NCBI RefSeq assembly: GCF_039541575.1
Contig: NZ_BAABGM010000004.1
Location: forward strand, 1 to 64,000
Length of the DNA stretch: 64,000 nucleotides
DNA from: Fodinibacter luteus
GTDB lineage: Bacteria; Actinomycetota; Actinomycetes; Actinomycetales; Dermatophilaceae
Reading direction: 5' to 3'
In this document: piece by piece, positions 1 to 8,326 of the stretch
Numbering within the stretch: position 1 is the first letter of the stretch
Layout of the letters: each line of letters begins with the position of its first letter
Position numbers and translations under genes: made by a program
The notes under the pieces: generated by a model
Told to the model about the DNA's origin: nothing
The model's input: the letters and a program-made list of their open reading frames with translations, nothing else
Databases searched by the model: none

Positions 1-180
1 ACCGGCTGGTCCATGCAACAACCGTACACATGTCCACCGACAGGCCCCCACCGTCATCCACAGCCCCAGCACCGACTCCTCGCGCCCCGACCGCGTCCAC
101 CGTTACAGCAGAAGGTGTGGCGCCGCGACCGCCCACGGGTGAGGATGGGGCAGCCCTCCCCGCCGGACCAAGGAGCCCCG

Positions 181-1680
181 ATGACCAACCTCGCGACGAA
201 CCTCACGAACACCGCCGCGAAGTACCCCGACCAGGACGCCCTCCGGATCAACGGTCAGGGGGTGACCTACGCCCAGCTCCACGGCATGGCGGCCAAGCTG
301 GCCGGTGCCCTGCGCGCCCACGGGGTCGAGCCCGGCGACCGGGTCGCGATCATCCTCCCGAACGTCCCGGCCTTCCCGGTCGTGTACTGGGGCATCCTCC
401 TCGCCGGCGGCATCGTCGTGCCGATGAACCCGCTGCTCAAGGCCGGGGAGATCGACTACTTCTTCACCGACTCGGGCGCGAAGATCGCGTTCGTGTGGCC
501 GGACTTCGTGCCCGAGGCCACCAAGGGCGCCGAGAACAGCGGCACTCGGATCGTCGAGTGCGGGCCGATGGGACCGGCGCCCGGGACGTTCGAGGGTGGC
601 GAGCCGATCGTCGAGCCCCACGATCGCGCCGACGACGACACGGCGGTCCTCCTCTACACCTCGGGCACGACCGGCCGGCCGAAGGGCGCCGAGCTCACCC
701 ACTCCAACGTCCACCTCAACGCGATGCGCTCGGCTCAGGTGATCCAGCAGATCACTCCCGACGACGTCGTCATGGGCTGCCTTCCCCTCTTCCACGTCTT
801 CGGGCTCGTCGTCGGGCTCAACGCCGCCACTGTCGCCGGCGCCAAGCTCGCCCTCATCCCCCGCTTCGACCCGGCCGCGGCCATCGAGGTCATCGAGAAG
901 GAGCGCGTCACGATCATGCAGGGCGTGCCGACGATGTACGCGGCCATCCTCAACCACCCGAGCTCGGACGGCATGGATGCCTCGTCGCTGCGCACCTGCG
1001 CCTCGGGCGGCTCGGCGATGCCGCTCGAGGTCATGCGCTCCTTCGAGGAGAAGTTCGGCTGCATGATCCTCGAGGGCTACGGCCTGTCGGAGACCTCGCC
1101 CGTGGCGTCGTTCAACATGCCCACGATGGAGCGCAAGCCGGGCACGATCGGCGTCGCGATCCCCGGCTGCGAGATGAAGTGCGTCGACCTCGACGGCAAC
1201 GAGGTGCCCGTCGGGGAGGTCGGCGAGATCGCGATCCGCGGCGACAACGTCATGAAGGGCTACTGGAACAAGCCCGAGGCGACCGCGGAGGCCATCCCGG
1301 ACGGGTGGTTCCGCACCGGTGACCTCGCGACGATGGACGCCGAGGGCTACTTCACGATCGTCGACCGCAAGAAGGACATGATCCTGCGCGGCGGCATGAA
1401 CGTGTACCCGCGCGAGGTCGAGGAGTGCATCTACGCCCACCCCGACGTCCTCGAGGTCGCGGTCGTGGGGATGCCGGACGAGCTGCTCGGCGAGCAGGTC
1501 GGCGCCGCGGTCGCGCTGCGTGAGGGATCGACGGCGACCCCGGAGGACATCATCGAGTTCGCCAAGGAGCGGATCGCCGCCTACAAGTACCCGCGCACGG
1601 TTTGGGTCGTGCCGGAGCTGCCGAAGGGCCCGAGCGGCAAGATCCTGCGTCGCGAGGTGCACCGGCCCACCGAGGGATGA
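181..1680 (+). CDS. Long-chain/medium-chain acyl-CoA ligase (AMP-forming)
   Basis: ANL-superfamily enzyme of 499 residues that activates a carboxylic acid to acyl-AMP and then to acyl-CoA. The ATG at 181 is chosen because an AAGGAG ribosome site lies about 7 bases upstream and the typical family N-terminus begins there; the open frame further upstream is low-complexity. Visible signatures are the P-loop YTSGTTGRPKGAE (about residue 159), GYGLSE near 299, the hinge DRKKDMILRGG near 392, and the C-terminal lysine motif GKILRRE that catalyses adenylation. The length fits compact fatty-acyl and other carboxylic-acid ligases. Substrate chain length cannot be read from the sequence. The downstream membrane protein overlaps its stop by four bases (ATGA), implying cotranscription. 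The 180 bases upstream hold no clear promoter. Confidence 0.93.
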   Translation: MTNLATNLTNTAAKYPDQDALRINGQGVTYAQLHGMAAKLAGALRAHGVEPGDRVAIILPNVPAFPVVYWGILLAGGIVVPMNPLLKAGEIDYFFTDSGAKIAFVWPDFVPEATKGAENSGTRIVECGPMGPAPGTFEGGEPIVEPHDRADDDTAVLLYTSGTTGRPKGAELTHSNVHLNAMRSAQVIQQITPDDVVMGCLPLFHVFGLVVGLNAATVAGAKLALIPRFDPAAAIEVIEKERVTIMQGVPTMYAAILNHPSSDGMDASSLRTCASGGSAMPLEVMRSFEEKFGCMILEGYGLSETSPVASFNMPTMERKPGTIGVAIPGCEMKCVDLDGNEVPVGEVGEIAIRGDNVMKGYWNKPEATAEAIPDGWFRTGDLATMDAEGYFTIVDRKKDMILRGGMNVYPREVEECIYAHPDVLEVAVVGMPDELLGEQVGAAVALREGSTATPEDIIEFAKERIAAYKYPRTVWVVPELPKGPSGKILRREVHRPTEG

Positions 1681-2338
1681 GCGCCCCACCGTCACCGTCA
1701 CCGTCACCGTCACCGAGGATGCCGTCCGACACCGCACGGATGCCGTCACCGTCACCGGGGATGCCGTCCGACGCGGCACGGATGCCGTCCGACACCGCAC
1801 GGATGCCGTCACCGTCACCGGGGATGCCGTCACCTGACGCCGGCGCGGACCCGCCCGCCGACCGGCTCGCCCGCCCGTGGGTCCGGGCCGGCCTGGCCCT
1901 GCTCGCCGTCTGGTCCGGGCTGCTCGCGCTCGCCGTCGGCCTGTGGCTCGACCTCGCGTTCCTCCCGGCCGAGGACGAGGGCGTGCACGGCTACCTCGCC
2001 GTGCTCGGAGCACCCTTCGTCCTCGTCGCGGTGGGCCTGTTGTGGTGGGCGTGGCGGTCCGCCCGGGCCCTGCTGGCAGGGAGGCGGGACGGGTGGACGA
2101 GGCTGCTCGTCGTCGGCGGGGTCGCCGTGGCCCAGGCCGTGATGACGGCCCGGGTGTCGTCGCGGCGTCCGCGGGGCCGGGCACCGCGGGTGCGGGCGAT
2201 GCCGGTGGCCCGCCGCGCGAGGTGCTCGCAGGGCTCCTGGCCACCATCGGCCTGGGACTGGCCACGCTGGTCGTCGCCGTGCTGGGCCGTCGTGCCTGGG
2301 CACCCGTCGATGCAAGGGACCACTCCGACGCCGAGTGA
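1677..2338 (+). pseudogene. Small membrane protein, apparently frameshifted
   Basis: The reading frame starts at the ATG overlapping the acyl-CoA ligase stop and encodes a Pro/Ser/Met-rich heptad-repeat tail, then three hydrophobic segments (AGLALLAVWSGLLALAVGL, the stretch after GYLAVLGAP, and LLVVGGVAVAQAVMTA). After about 2150 this frame turns into Arg/Pro/Ser-rich sequence typical of an out-of-frame GC-rich read. A fourth good membrane segment (LLATIGLGLATLVVAVLG) and a sensible end DHSDAE lie in another frame that stops at 2338. Restoring one base in the G/C run near 2150-2156 joins the two halves into a roughly 220-residue, four-helix protein. This is either a real mutation or a homopolymer sequencing error. 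Internal ATGs down to 1824 are alternative starts that would omit the repeat. Function unknown. Confidence 0.6.
1689..1842 (+). repeat. Coding tandem repeat: CCGTCA hexamers then 21-bp units
   Basis: A run of CCGTCA hexamers (about 1689-1714) is followed by 21-bp units beginning GGATGCCGTC at 1717, 1738, 1759, 1780, 1801 and, truncated, 1822. Two unit types occur, one continuing with CGACACCGCAC and one with ACCGTCACCGG, in the order A-B-A'-A-B-partial. The 21-bp period keeps the frame of the overlapping gene and gives heptapeptides such as RMPSDTA, RMPSPSP and GMPSDAA. Copy number probably varies between strains (inference). Confidence 0.85.
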
Positions 2339-2469
2339 ACACCACCGACGCCGACCGGACGCGGCCGAGCCGAGCGAACGGGCCACACGGTGCCCGGGGT
2401 GGCTCACGGTCACTCCACCGGGGCGACCCGCATCGGGCGCCGAGAACCCTTCTCAGGTGAGGTGGGGGT

Positions 2470-3471
2470 CTATCGGCTGGCCCGAGGAACCGGGTCGCGG
2501 GTGGCACGGGCCTCCTCGCGGTCAGGCACGACCGGCTCGGCGGGGCGCGGGCGCCGGTTGATGACGGCGGCGGCCGCGAGGACGACGACGAACCCCACGA
2601 CCTGCCACGGCCCGAGGTGCTCGTCGAGCACGAGCACGCCGAGGAGCACCGACACGACGGGGATGAGGTAGGTGATCGTCGACCCGACGACCGGGCCGGC
2701 GCCGCGGACGACGTCGAACTGCAGCATGTAGGCGAAGCCGGTGCCGACGAGCCCGAGCACGAGCGTCGCGGCGAGCGGCAGCCACGGCCACGCCCCGGCA
2801 CCCTCGAGGTCGTAGGCCCAGATCGCGGCGAGCCCCTCGGGCTGGACGAGCGCCCACCCCAGCACGAGCGGCACCATGAGGACGAGCGCCGTGGCCAGGG
2901 TGGCCGCCGGCTGCGAGAGGCCACCGAGGTCGACCCCGCTGAGGAATCGCCGGTTGTACGTCCACCCGATGCCGTAGCTCGCCCCACCCGCGAGCGCCAT
3001 CGAGAAGCCGACGAGGTCAGGCCGGTCCGTGGCGGTCCACGGCTGCATGATCGTGACGACCCCCGCGAAGCCGACCCCGACGGCGACGAGCCGCCGCCCG
3101 GTCGCCCGCTCCCCCGGCAGGATCGCGAGCGTCGCGAGGACGGTGGCGATGGGTGTGGCGGCGTTGCCGATGCCGGCGAGCGCCGAGCTGATCCGCGTCT
3201 CGGAGAGGGCGAACAGCGTGAACGGCAGCGCGCCGAGGAAGAAGCCGCAGACGAACAGGTGGCCCCAGACCCTCGCCCCCGTGGGCAGGCGGCCGCCACC
3301 GGCGAGGAGCAGGCCGAGGAGCACGACCGCGCCGGACAGGATCCGCAGGGCGGAGATCTGCACGGCGGACATCGCCTCGAGGCCCACCTTCATGAGCAGG
3401 AAGCTCGACCCCCAGATGAGCACGAGGGCGATGTACTTCACCTGCCACGGGACGCGCGGCTGGATCTTCAC
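2470..3471 (-). CDS. EamA-family (DMT superfamily) transporter
   Basis: Protein of 333 residues with about ten hydrophobic helices arranged as two EamA repeats, the first opening with YIALVLIWGSSFLLMKVGL, the classic entry of drug/metabolite transporters. It probably exports a small metabolite across the cytoplasmic membrane; the substrate is not deducible. The start is the GTG at 3471, which overlaps the stop of the upstream MetE-like gene (GTGA) and has a GAGGAGG ribosome site about 7 bases upstream. It is the last gene of a three-gene operon with the MetE-like protein and the DUF1272-flavoprotein fusion, which hints at export linked to sulfur-amino-acid or C1 chemistry, though that link is inference. 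Its 3' end faces the frameshifted membrane gene. Confidence 0.9.
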   Translation of the reverse strand: MKIQPRVPWQVKYIALVLIWGSSFLLMKVGLEAMSAVQISALRILSGAVVLLGLLLAGGGRLPTGARVWGHLFVCGFFLGALPFTLFALSETRISSALAGIGNAATPIATVLATLAILPGERATGRRLVAVGVGFAGVVTIMQPWTATDRPDLVGFSMALAGGASYGIGWTYNRRFLSGVDLGGLSQPAATLATALVLMVPLVLGWALVQPEGLAAIWAYDLEGAGAWPWLPLAATLVLGLVGTGFAYMLQFDVVRGAGPVVGSTITYLIPVVSVLLGVLVLDEHLGPWQVVGFVVVLAAAAVINRRPRPAEPVVPDREEARATRDPVPRASR

Positions 3472-4574
3472 GACGGGACCTCCTCGGCGAGCCGGCGCGC
3501 GGTGTCGAGCGCCGCCCGCACAACGTCGCGAGCCCCTTCGGGTGTGAGCGCGGCGAGGCCGCAGGTGGGCGAGACGACGAGGTCCACGAGGTCGCCGGCT
3601 CCGAGGCCGGCCCGTTCGAAGCCCTCGAGGACCAGCGCGCGCGCCCGCACATCGGCCCCCGGCCCGCCCGGACCCCCTTGACCGCCCGGACCGCCCGGCC
3701 CGCTCGGACCACCTTGACCGCCTTGACCGCTCGGACCACCCGGCCCGCCGGGAAGGTCCGTTCCCGAGCCCTCGGTCGCCAGGCAGCCGGCGACGAGCCC
3801 GGTGCCGGCCTCGAGCGTGGCGGCCAGCGACTCCCAGCGGGCCGGCGTCGCAGCCGTGACATCGACGGAGAGCGCCCCGGCCCCGGTCGCGCGCAGCAGG
3901 GGCAGCGGCGCCGAGGGGTGGCAGCAGTGCACGACCGTGGCACCGTCGTGGGCGGCGAGCACGCTCGCGAGGCCGCGCACGACGGCCTGCGGGTCGACCG
4001 ACCGCACCCGTCCGTAGCCCGACGACGTCGGGAGCGAGCCCTCGAGCACCGCGATGAGGGACGGCTCGTCGACCTGGAGCACGACGTCGGCCCCCGGCAC
4101 GAGCCGGCGCACGTCGCGGACGTACCCCGCGACGCCGTCGGCGAGCGAGGCGACGAGGTCGGCGGTGGCGCCCGGGTCCGAGACGAGCCGTTCGCCGCGG
4201 GTGAGGCGCAGCGAGGCGGCGAGGGTCCACGGGCCGGCGACCTGCACCTTGAGAGACCCGGTGTACCCGTCGTACGCCTCCACGAGCTCGTCGAGGTCCT
4301 CGCGGTGCAGGGCCCGGGTGCGCGCGGCGTCGCGCCCCGGCCGGTCGACGAGGCGCCACCCGCTCGGCTGGAGGTCGACGGGCAGGTCGACGAGCAGCCC
4401 GGCGGCTCGCCCGATGATGTCGGCTCCGGGCCCGCGGGCAGGGGTCTCGGGAAGGTGCGGCAAGCCGACGCCCTCACCGTCGACGAGGAGGTCGCGCACG
4501 GTGCGCACGGCCTCGCGCACGCTCGTGCCGGGCCACGAGCCGATGCCGGTCGCCCGCACGGTCGCGCCGCTCAC
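3468..4574 (-). CDS. Short cobalamin-independent methionine synthase-like protein (MetE C-terminal domain)
   Basis: This 368-residue protein corresponds to the catalytic C-terminal barrel of MetE only; full MetE is about 750 residues. Its N-terminus RATGIGSWPGTSVREAV matches the start of stand-alone core-MetE proteins. The putative zinc ligands His and Cys are seen in VVHCCHPSAPL and the last Cys in VSPTCGLAALTPEG. The acidic ligand of E. coli MetE seems to be replaced in the segment ALSVDV. It may move a methyl group to a thiol from a donor other than folate (family inference). A Gly/Pro/Ser/Gln-rich insert at about residues 274-304 interrupts the fold before the last Cys. GTG at 4574 overlaps the upstream gene's stop, and the 3' end overlaps the EamA start. 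Confidence 0.85.
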   Translation of the reverse strand: MSGATVRATGIGSWPGTSVREAVRTVRDLLVDGEGVGLPHLPETPARGPGADIIGRAAGLLVDLPVDLQPSGWRLVDRPGRDAARTRALHREDLDELVEAYDGYTGSLKVQVAGPWTLAASLRLTRGERLVSDPGATADLVASLADGVAGYVRDVRRLVPGADVVLQVDEPSLIAVLEGSLPTSSGYGRVRSVDPQAVVRGLASVLAAHDGATVVHCCHPSAPLPLLRATGAGALSVDVTAATPARWESLAATLEAGTGLVAGCLATEGSGTDLPGGPGGPSGQGGQGGPSGPGGPGGQGGPGGPGADVRARALVLEGFERAGLGAGDLVDLVVSPTCGLAALTPEGARDVVRAALDTARRLAEEVPS

Positions 4575-5494
4575 GGGGCCCACCGCTCGGCGAGGGCGGT
4601 GACGGATGCCGGGACCGGGGTCCCCGCCTCGACCGACCACGGGGCGGGCTCGGGGTGGCCGGCGACGACGCGCAGGGACACGACGCCCGACCACGCGGTC
4701 GTCTCCTCGTCGGGCACCGCGGCGCCGCCGGAACGCACCTTGAGCACCCACCGGCCGGCGGCGATCGGCAGGGACATCGCGAGGGTCGCCGCGACCTCCT
4801 TGGCGGACATCGGACGCACCTCGCCGGTGCGGCCGGGGACGAGCCGCTCCGAGATGAGCTCGAGGGCGGCGGTGCGCTCGTCACCGGTGAGCGGCGTGAG
4901 CTCGCCGTGGACGACGGCCGAGCGGTAGTTGGCGGAGGACTCGAAGGTCGTGTGCGCGACGACGAGGCCGTCGACGACGGTGACGCACAGGGCGGCGGGG
5001 GCCCCGGCGGCGACGTGGCGCAGCGCCCCGGCCCCGGTGGAGCCGTGGAGCAGGATGCGGTCGCCGTCGCGGGCGAAGAGCATGGGGACGACCCAGGGAC
5101 GGCCGTCGACGACCGTCGACAGGGTGCCGGACAGGACCTCGTCGAGGAGGGCGTCCAGCTCGGCGCGGTCGGCGCGGGCGCGCTCGGCGAGCCGGTGCAG
5201 CCGCTCGGGCGGCAGGTCGGTGGTGGGCCGGGCGCGGCCGGCGTAGCCCGGCCCGGGGCAGTCCCCCGCCGAGACGACCCGGGTCGTCGACCCGGGGTGG
5301 CGCACGAGGGCCTCGCCGACCCGGGTGGGACGAGGCATGAGGGTGCCCCCGCAGTTCGGGCAGGACCGCCCGAGGTGCTCGGCGCACCCGGCGCAGAACG
5401 TGCACTCGAACGAGCAGACGACCGCGCCGACCTCGTCGGCGGGCAGGTCGACGTCGCAGCACTCGCACCCCGGTCGCATCTGAAGCCCGCTCAC
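4571..5494 (-). CDS. Fusion of DUF1272 zinc domain and pyridoxamine-5'-phosphate-oxidase-like flavoprotein
   Basis: The N-terminal 60 or so residues are a DUF1272 domain, recognisable from MRPGCECCDVDLP, CSFECTFCAGCAEHLG and CPNCGG, nine cysteines that should bind zinc. DUF1272 is normally a free-standing protein of about 60-90 residues. Residues from about 95 onward form a split beta-barrel flavin-binding domain of the PNPOx/NimA-like class (LDEVLSGTLSTVVDGRPWVVPM, LLHGSTGAGALRHVAAG, SANYRSAVVHG). The role is probably reduction of, or binding to, a flavin or related cofactor; the substrate is unknown. Start is GTG at 5494, matching the usual short DUF1272 N-terminus. It heads the operon with the MetE-like and EamA genes and is divergent from a MocR regulator, which often control flavin/B6-type genes. 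Confidence 0.85.
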   Translation of the reverse strand: MSGLQMRPGCECCDVDLPADEVGAVVCSFECTFCAGCAEHLGRSCPNCGGTLMPRPTRVGEALVRHPGSTTRVVSAGDCPGPGYAGRARPTTDLPPERLHRLAERARADRAELDALLDEVLSGTLSTVVDGRPWVVPMLFARDGDRILLHGSTGAGALRHVAAGAPAALCVTVVDGLVVAHTTFESSANYRSAVVHGELTPLTGDERTAALELISERLVPGRTGEVRPMSAKEVAATLAMSLPIAAGRWVLKVRSGGAAVPDEETTAWSGVVSLRVVAGHPEPAPWSVEAGTPVPASVTALAERWAP

Positions 5495-5610
5495 GACGTC
5501 ATCCTCTCCCGCCGTCCCGACGGGGCCGGCATCCGCTCGTCCGAGGACGATTGCACCCCAACCAAGTGGCCCACGCCGAGATCCAGTGACGACGACTTCC
5601 GCAGGACCAG

Positions 5611-5616
5611 TATCGT
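5611..5616 (+). promoter_or_regulatory. Predicted -10 element (TATCGT), leaderless start for MocR gene
   Basis: TATCGT lies six bases before the ATG at 5623, so transcription would begin at or next to the start codon. No convincing -35 is seen. The 128-bp divergent gap 5495-5622 must also hold the promoter of the fusion-gene operon and any MocR binding sites, which I could not assign. Confidence 0.45.
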
Positions 5617-5622
5617 GGCCGG

Positions 5623-7047
5623 ATGCCGCGCACCGCCCGCCCGGTCGAGCTCGCCCTCACCGTCCCCGACGGCCCGGGGCCGCTGCGGCACCGGGTCGCG
5701 GACGCCGTCGTCGCCGAGCTGCGGGCCGACCGGCTGCGCCCGGGCGACACCCTGCCCTCGACCCGCACGCTCGCGGCGGCGCTCGGGATCTCGCGGGGCC
5801 CGGTCGTCGCCGCCTACGACGAGCTCTCGGCGGCCGGCTTCGTCGTGAGCCGGGCCGGCTCGGGCGCGGTCGTCGCCCCGGGCGCCGACCGGGCCGCCGC
5901 CGGCGGTGCGCTGACCCACGTGCACACCCCGGACGGCCGGCACAGCGCCACCGCCCCACCGGCCGGCGCCGTGCCCCGCTGGGACCTGCGGCCGGGCCGA
6001 CCCGACACCACCCTCGTCGACGCCGCGGCCTGGCGACGGGCCTGGCGGGTCGCGGGCTCGGTCGTCCCGGGCAACGACGCGGGTGCCGGCCCGCCGCACG
6101 AGCGGCTGCGCCGGGTGCTCGCCGAGCACCTGCGGCGCAGCCGCGGCGTGGCGGTGGCGCCCGACGACCTCCTCGTCGTGCCCGGTGTCGGCGCGTCGCT
6201 GCGCGCCCTGCCCGCCGCCCTCGGCCTCGTCGGCGCCGTCGTGGCGCTCGAGGACCCCGGCTACGCCGAGGCGTGGACCGCCTTCACGACCGAGGGTGCA
6301 CGGGTCGCCGCCGTGCCCGTCGACGACGACGGCCTCGACCCGGCGGCGCTGCCGACCGACGCGGCCGCCGCGTACGTCACCCCGTCGCACCAGTACCCGC
6401 TCGGCGCCCGGATGCCGGTCACGCGCCGCGTCCAGCTGCTCGAGTGGGCGCGGGCCACCGGAGGCCTCGTGCTCGAGGACGACTACGACGGCGAGTTCCG
6501 GTACGACGTCTCTCCCCTGCCCGCCCTGCGCTCGCTCCCCGGCGCGGGCGACCACGTCGTCTACGTCGGCACGGCGTCCAAGCTCGTCGCACCGTCGCTG
6601 CGGGTCGCCTGGCTCGCCCCACCCCGCCGGCTGCGCGAGCGGCTGCGGCTCGAGCTCGAGGCCCGAGGGCTCGTCGTCAACGAGGCGACCGGGCTCGCCC
6701 TCGCCGAGTTCGTCGCGTCCGGCGCCCTCGCCGCGCACCACGCCCGGGTCACCCGCACGTACGCCGCGCGCCGCGCCGCGCTCGTCGCGGCCGTGGCCCG
6801 CCACCTCCCCGGTGCGCAGCTCGCGGGGGTCGAGGCGGGGCTGCACGTCGTGCTCCGCCTCCCCGACGACGTCGACGACCTCGACGTCGTCACCGGGCTG
6901 GCCCGGCACGGCCTCGCCGCGAGCCCGCTCTCGGCCTACGCCGTCGAGGCGCCGGTGCGTGGCCTCGTGCTCTGCTACGCCGGCCTGCCCGAGACGCAGG
7001 CCGACGCCGCCGTGCGCGTCCTGGCGCGGGTGCTCCTGGCGGGGTGA
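5623..7047 (+). CDS. MocR/PdxR-type regulator: GntR DNA-binding domain fused to PLP aminotransferase fold
   Basis: Protein of 474 residues. Residues 10-75 form a GntR winged helix (LRPGDTLPSTRTLAAALGIS, followed by VVAAYDELSAAGFV). After a linker comes a fold-type I aminotransferase domain with PSHQYPLGARM, the aspartate region LEDDYDGEFRYD and the PLP lysine in VGTASKLVAPSLRVAW. Family members use PLP or another aldehyde/amino ligand as effector and generally regulate an adjacent divergent gene. Here that is the DUF1272-flavoprotein operon, making it the likely target (inference). The ATG at 5623 has a -10 element immediately upstream rather than a ribosome site. All key domain motifs appear intact. 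Confidence 0.93.
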   Translation: MPRTARPVELALTVPDGPGPLRHRVADAVVAELRADRLRPGDTLPSTRTLAAALGISRGPVVAAYDELSAAGFVVSRAGSGAVVAPGADRAAAGGALTHVHTPDGRHSATAPPAGAVPRWDLRPGRPDTTLVDAAAWRRAWRVAGSVVPGNDAGAGPPHERLRRVLAEHLRRSRGVAVAPDDLLVVPGVGASLRALPAALGLVGAVVALEDPGYAEAWTAFTTEGARVAAVPVDDDGLDPAALPTDAAAAYVTPSHQYPLGARMPVTRRVQLLEWARATGGLVLEDDYDGEFRYDVSPLPALRSLPGAGDHVVYVGTASKLVAPSLRVAWLAPPRRLRERLRLELEARGLVVNEATGLALAEFVASGALAAHHARVTRTYAARRAALVAAVARHLPGAQLAGVEAGLHVVLRLPDDVDDLDVVTGLARHGLAASPLSAYAVEAPVRGLVLCYAGLPETQADAAVRVLARVLLAG

Positions 7048-7217
7048 GCGTCGCGACCGCATCGTGCCCGGGTCACCGCCCGGGAGGGATGTGTTCTCGA
7101 AGACCCTCACGACCCGCCGGCGGGGCATGTGGATAAGGTGGGACCAGGTCCGCGCCGGTGACGTCGCCGGGACCCTCCCGTGCGCAGTTCGCAGGACCGA
7201 GTGAGAAGGCGATCCCC

Positions 7218-8309
7218 GTGCCCCAGCTGCTCATGACCGGTTTCCCGGGGTTCCTCGGGTCCGCCCTGCTGCCCCGGCTCCTCGCGCGCCGCCCGGACAC
7301 CGAGGCCGTGTGCCTCGTCCAGCCGCAGCACGCGACGCTCGCCCGCTCCCGCGTCAAGGAGCTCGAGGTCACCGACCCCGACACGACGGGGCGGGTCCGG
7401 CTCACGCTCGGCGACATCACGGCATCCGGGCTGGGCCTGGACCCCGAGGAGCGGGCCCGGCTCGACGACGTCACCGAGGTGTGGCACCTCGCCGCGGTCT
7501 ACGACCTCGCCGTGCCCCCCGCCGTGGCCCGCCGCGTCAACGTCGACGGCACGGCCAACCTCGTCGCCTTCAGCCGCGAGCAGCCGGGCCTGCGCCGGTT
7601 CCAGTACGTCAGCACGTGCTACGTGAGCGGCCGCCACGAGGGCCTGTTCAAGGAGGACGCCCTCGAGGAGGGCCAGGTCTTCCGCAACCACTACGAGCAG
7701 ACGAAGTACGACGCCGAGGTGCTCGTGCGCGCCGCGATGGCCGACGGCCTGCCCGCGACCGTCTACCGTCCGGGCATCGTCGTCGGCGACTCGGCGACGG
7801 GTGAGACCCAGAAGTACGACGGGCCCTACTTCCTCGCCACCTTCCTGCGCCGCCAGCCACCGGTCGCCCTCGTCCCGGCGCTCGGCGACGCCGACCGGGT
7901 GCGGGTGTGCCTCGTCCCCCGCGACTTCGTCGTCGGCGCGATGGACGAGCTGTCGGTGCTCGAGCAGTCCGAGGGCCGCACCTACGCCCTCGTCGACCCC
8001 GACCCCCCGACCGTGCGCGAGGTCGTCACGACCTTCGCCCGCACGCTCGGCAAGCGGGTCGTCTGGGTGCCGCTCCCGCTCGGGCCCGTGCACACCCTCG
8101 TCGACCGGGTCCCCGGCGCCGAGGCCCTGCTCGGGCTGCCCGCCGAGGCGCTCGACTACTTCGCGTCACCGACGACGTACGCCACCGACCACACGACGAC
8201 CGACCTCACGGCATCCGGTCTGACCTGCCCGCCCTTCGAGAGCTACGCCGAGCGGCTCCTCGACTTCATGCGGGCCCACCCCGAGTACGACGCCCACGCG
8301 ATGACCTGA
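7218..8309 (+). CDS. SDR-family thioester-reductase-like NAD(P)-dependent oxidoreductase (NAD_binding_4 type)
   Basis: Protein of 363 residues with the nucleotide-binding loop TGFPGFLGSALLPRLL at its start and the YxxxK catalytic pair in YEQTKYDAEVLVRAA. Features of the male-sterility/thioester-reductase branch include WHLAAVYDLAVP and the FQYVSTCYVSG strand before the Tyr. Such enzymes reduce acyl thioesters to aldehydes or alcohols, or act as epimerase-like SDRs. GTG at 7218 is chosen for its position four residues before the Rossmann loop and an AAGG ribosome site upstream. A candidate -10, TAAGGT, sits at 7134-7139. The next gene starts 17 bases downstream, so the two form one unit with an acyl-reductase-like protein, favouring an acyl-chain substrate (inference). 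Confidence 0.88.
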   Translation: MPQLLMTGFPGFLGSALLPRLLARRPDTEAVCLVQPQHATLARSRVKELEVTDPDTTGRVRLTLGDITASGLGLDPEERARLDDVTEVWHLAAVYDLAVPPAVARRVNVDGTANLVAFSREQPGLRRFQYVSTCYVSGRHEGLFKEDALEEGQVFRNHYEQTKYDAEVLVRAAMADGLPATVYRPGIVVGDSATGETQKYDGPYFLATFLRRQPPVALVPALGDADRVRVCLVPRDFVVGAMDELSVLEQSEGRTYALVDPDPPTVREVVTTFARTLGKRVVWVPLPLGPVHTLVDRVPGAEALLGLPAEALDYFASPTTYATDHTTTDLTASGLTCPPFESYAERLLDFMRAHPEYDAHAMT

Positions 8310-8326
8310 GAGGCCGGAGGACCGTC

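Noticed and set aside
103..2388. Very long open frame antisense to the acyl-CoA ligase
   Set aside because: Low-complexity Arg/Pro/Val/Asp composition, no domain, and it mirrors a well-supported gene; typical of GC-rich antisense frames.
4575..5622. Cobalamin or SAM riboswitch controlling the MetE-like gene
   Set aside because: The gene lies inside an overlapping operon; the only leader is the short divergent gap and it shows no riboswitch-like conserved boxes.
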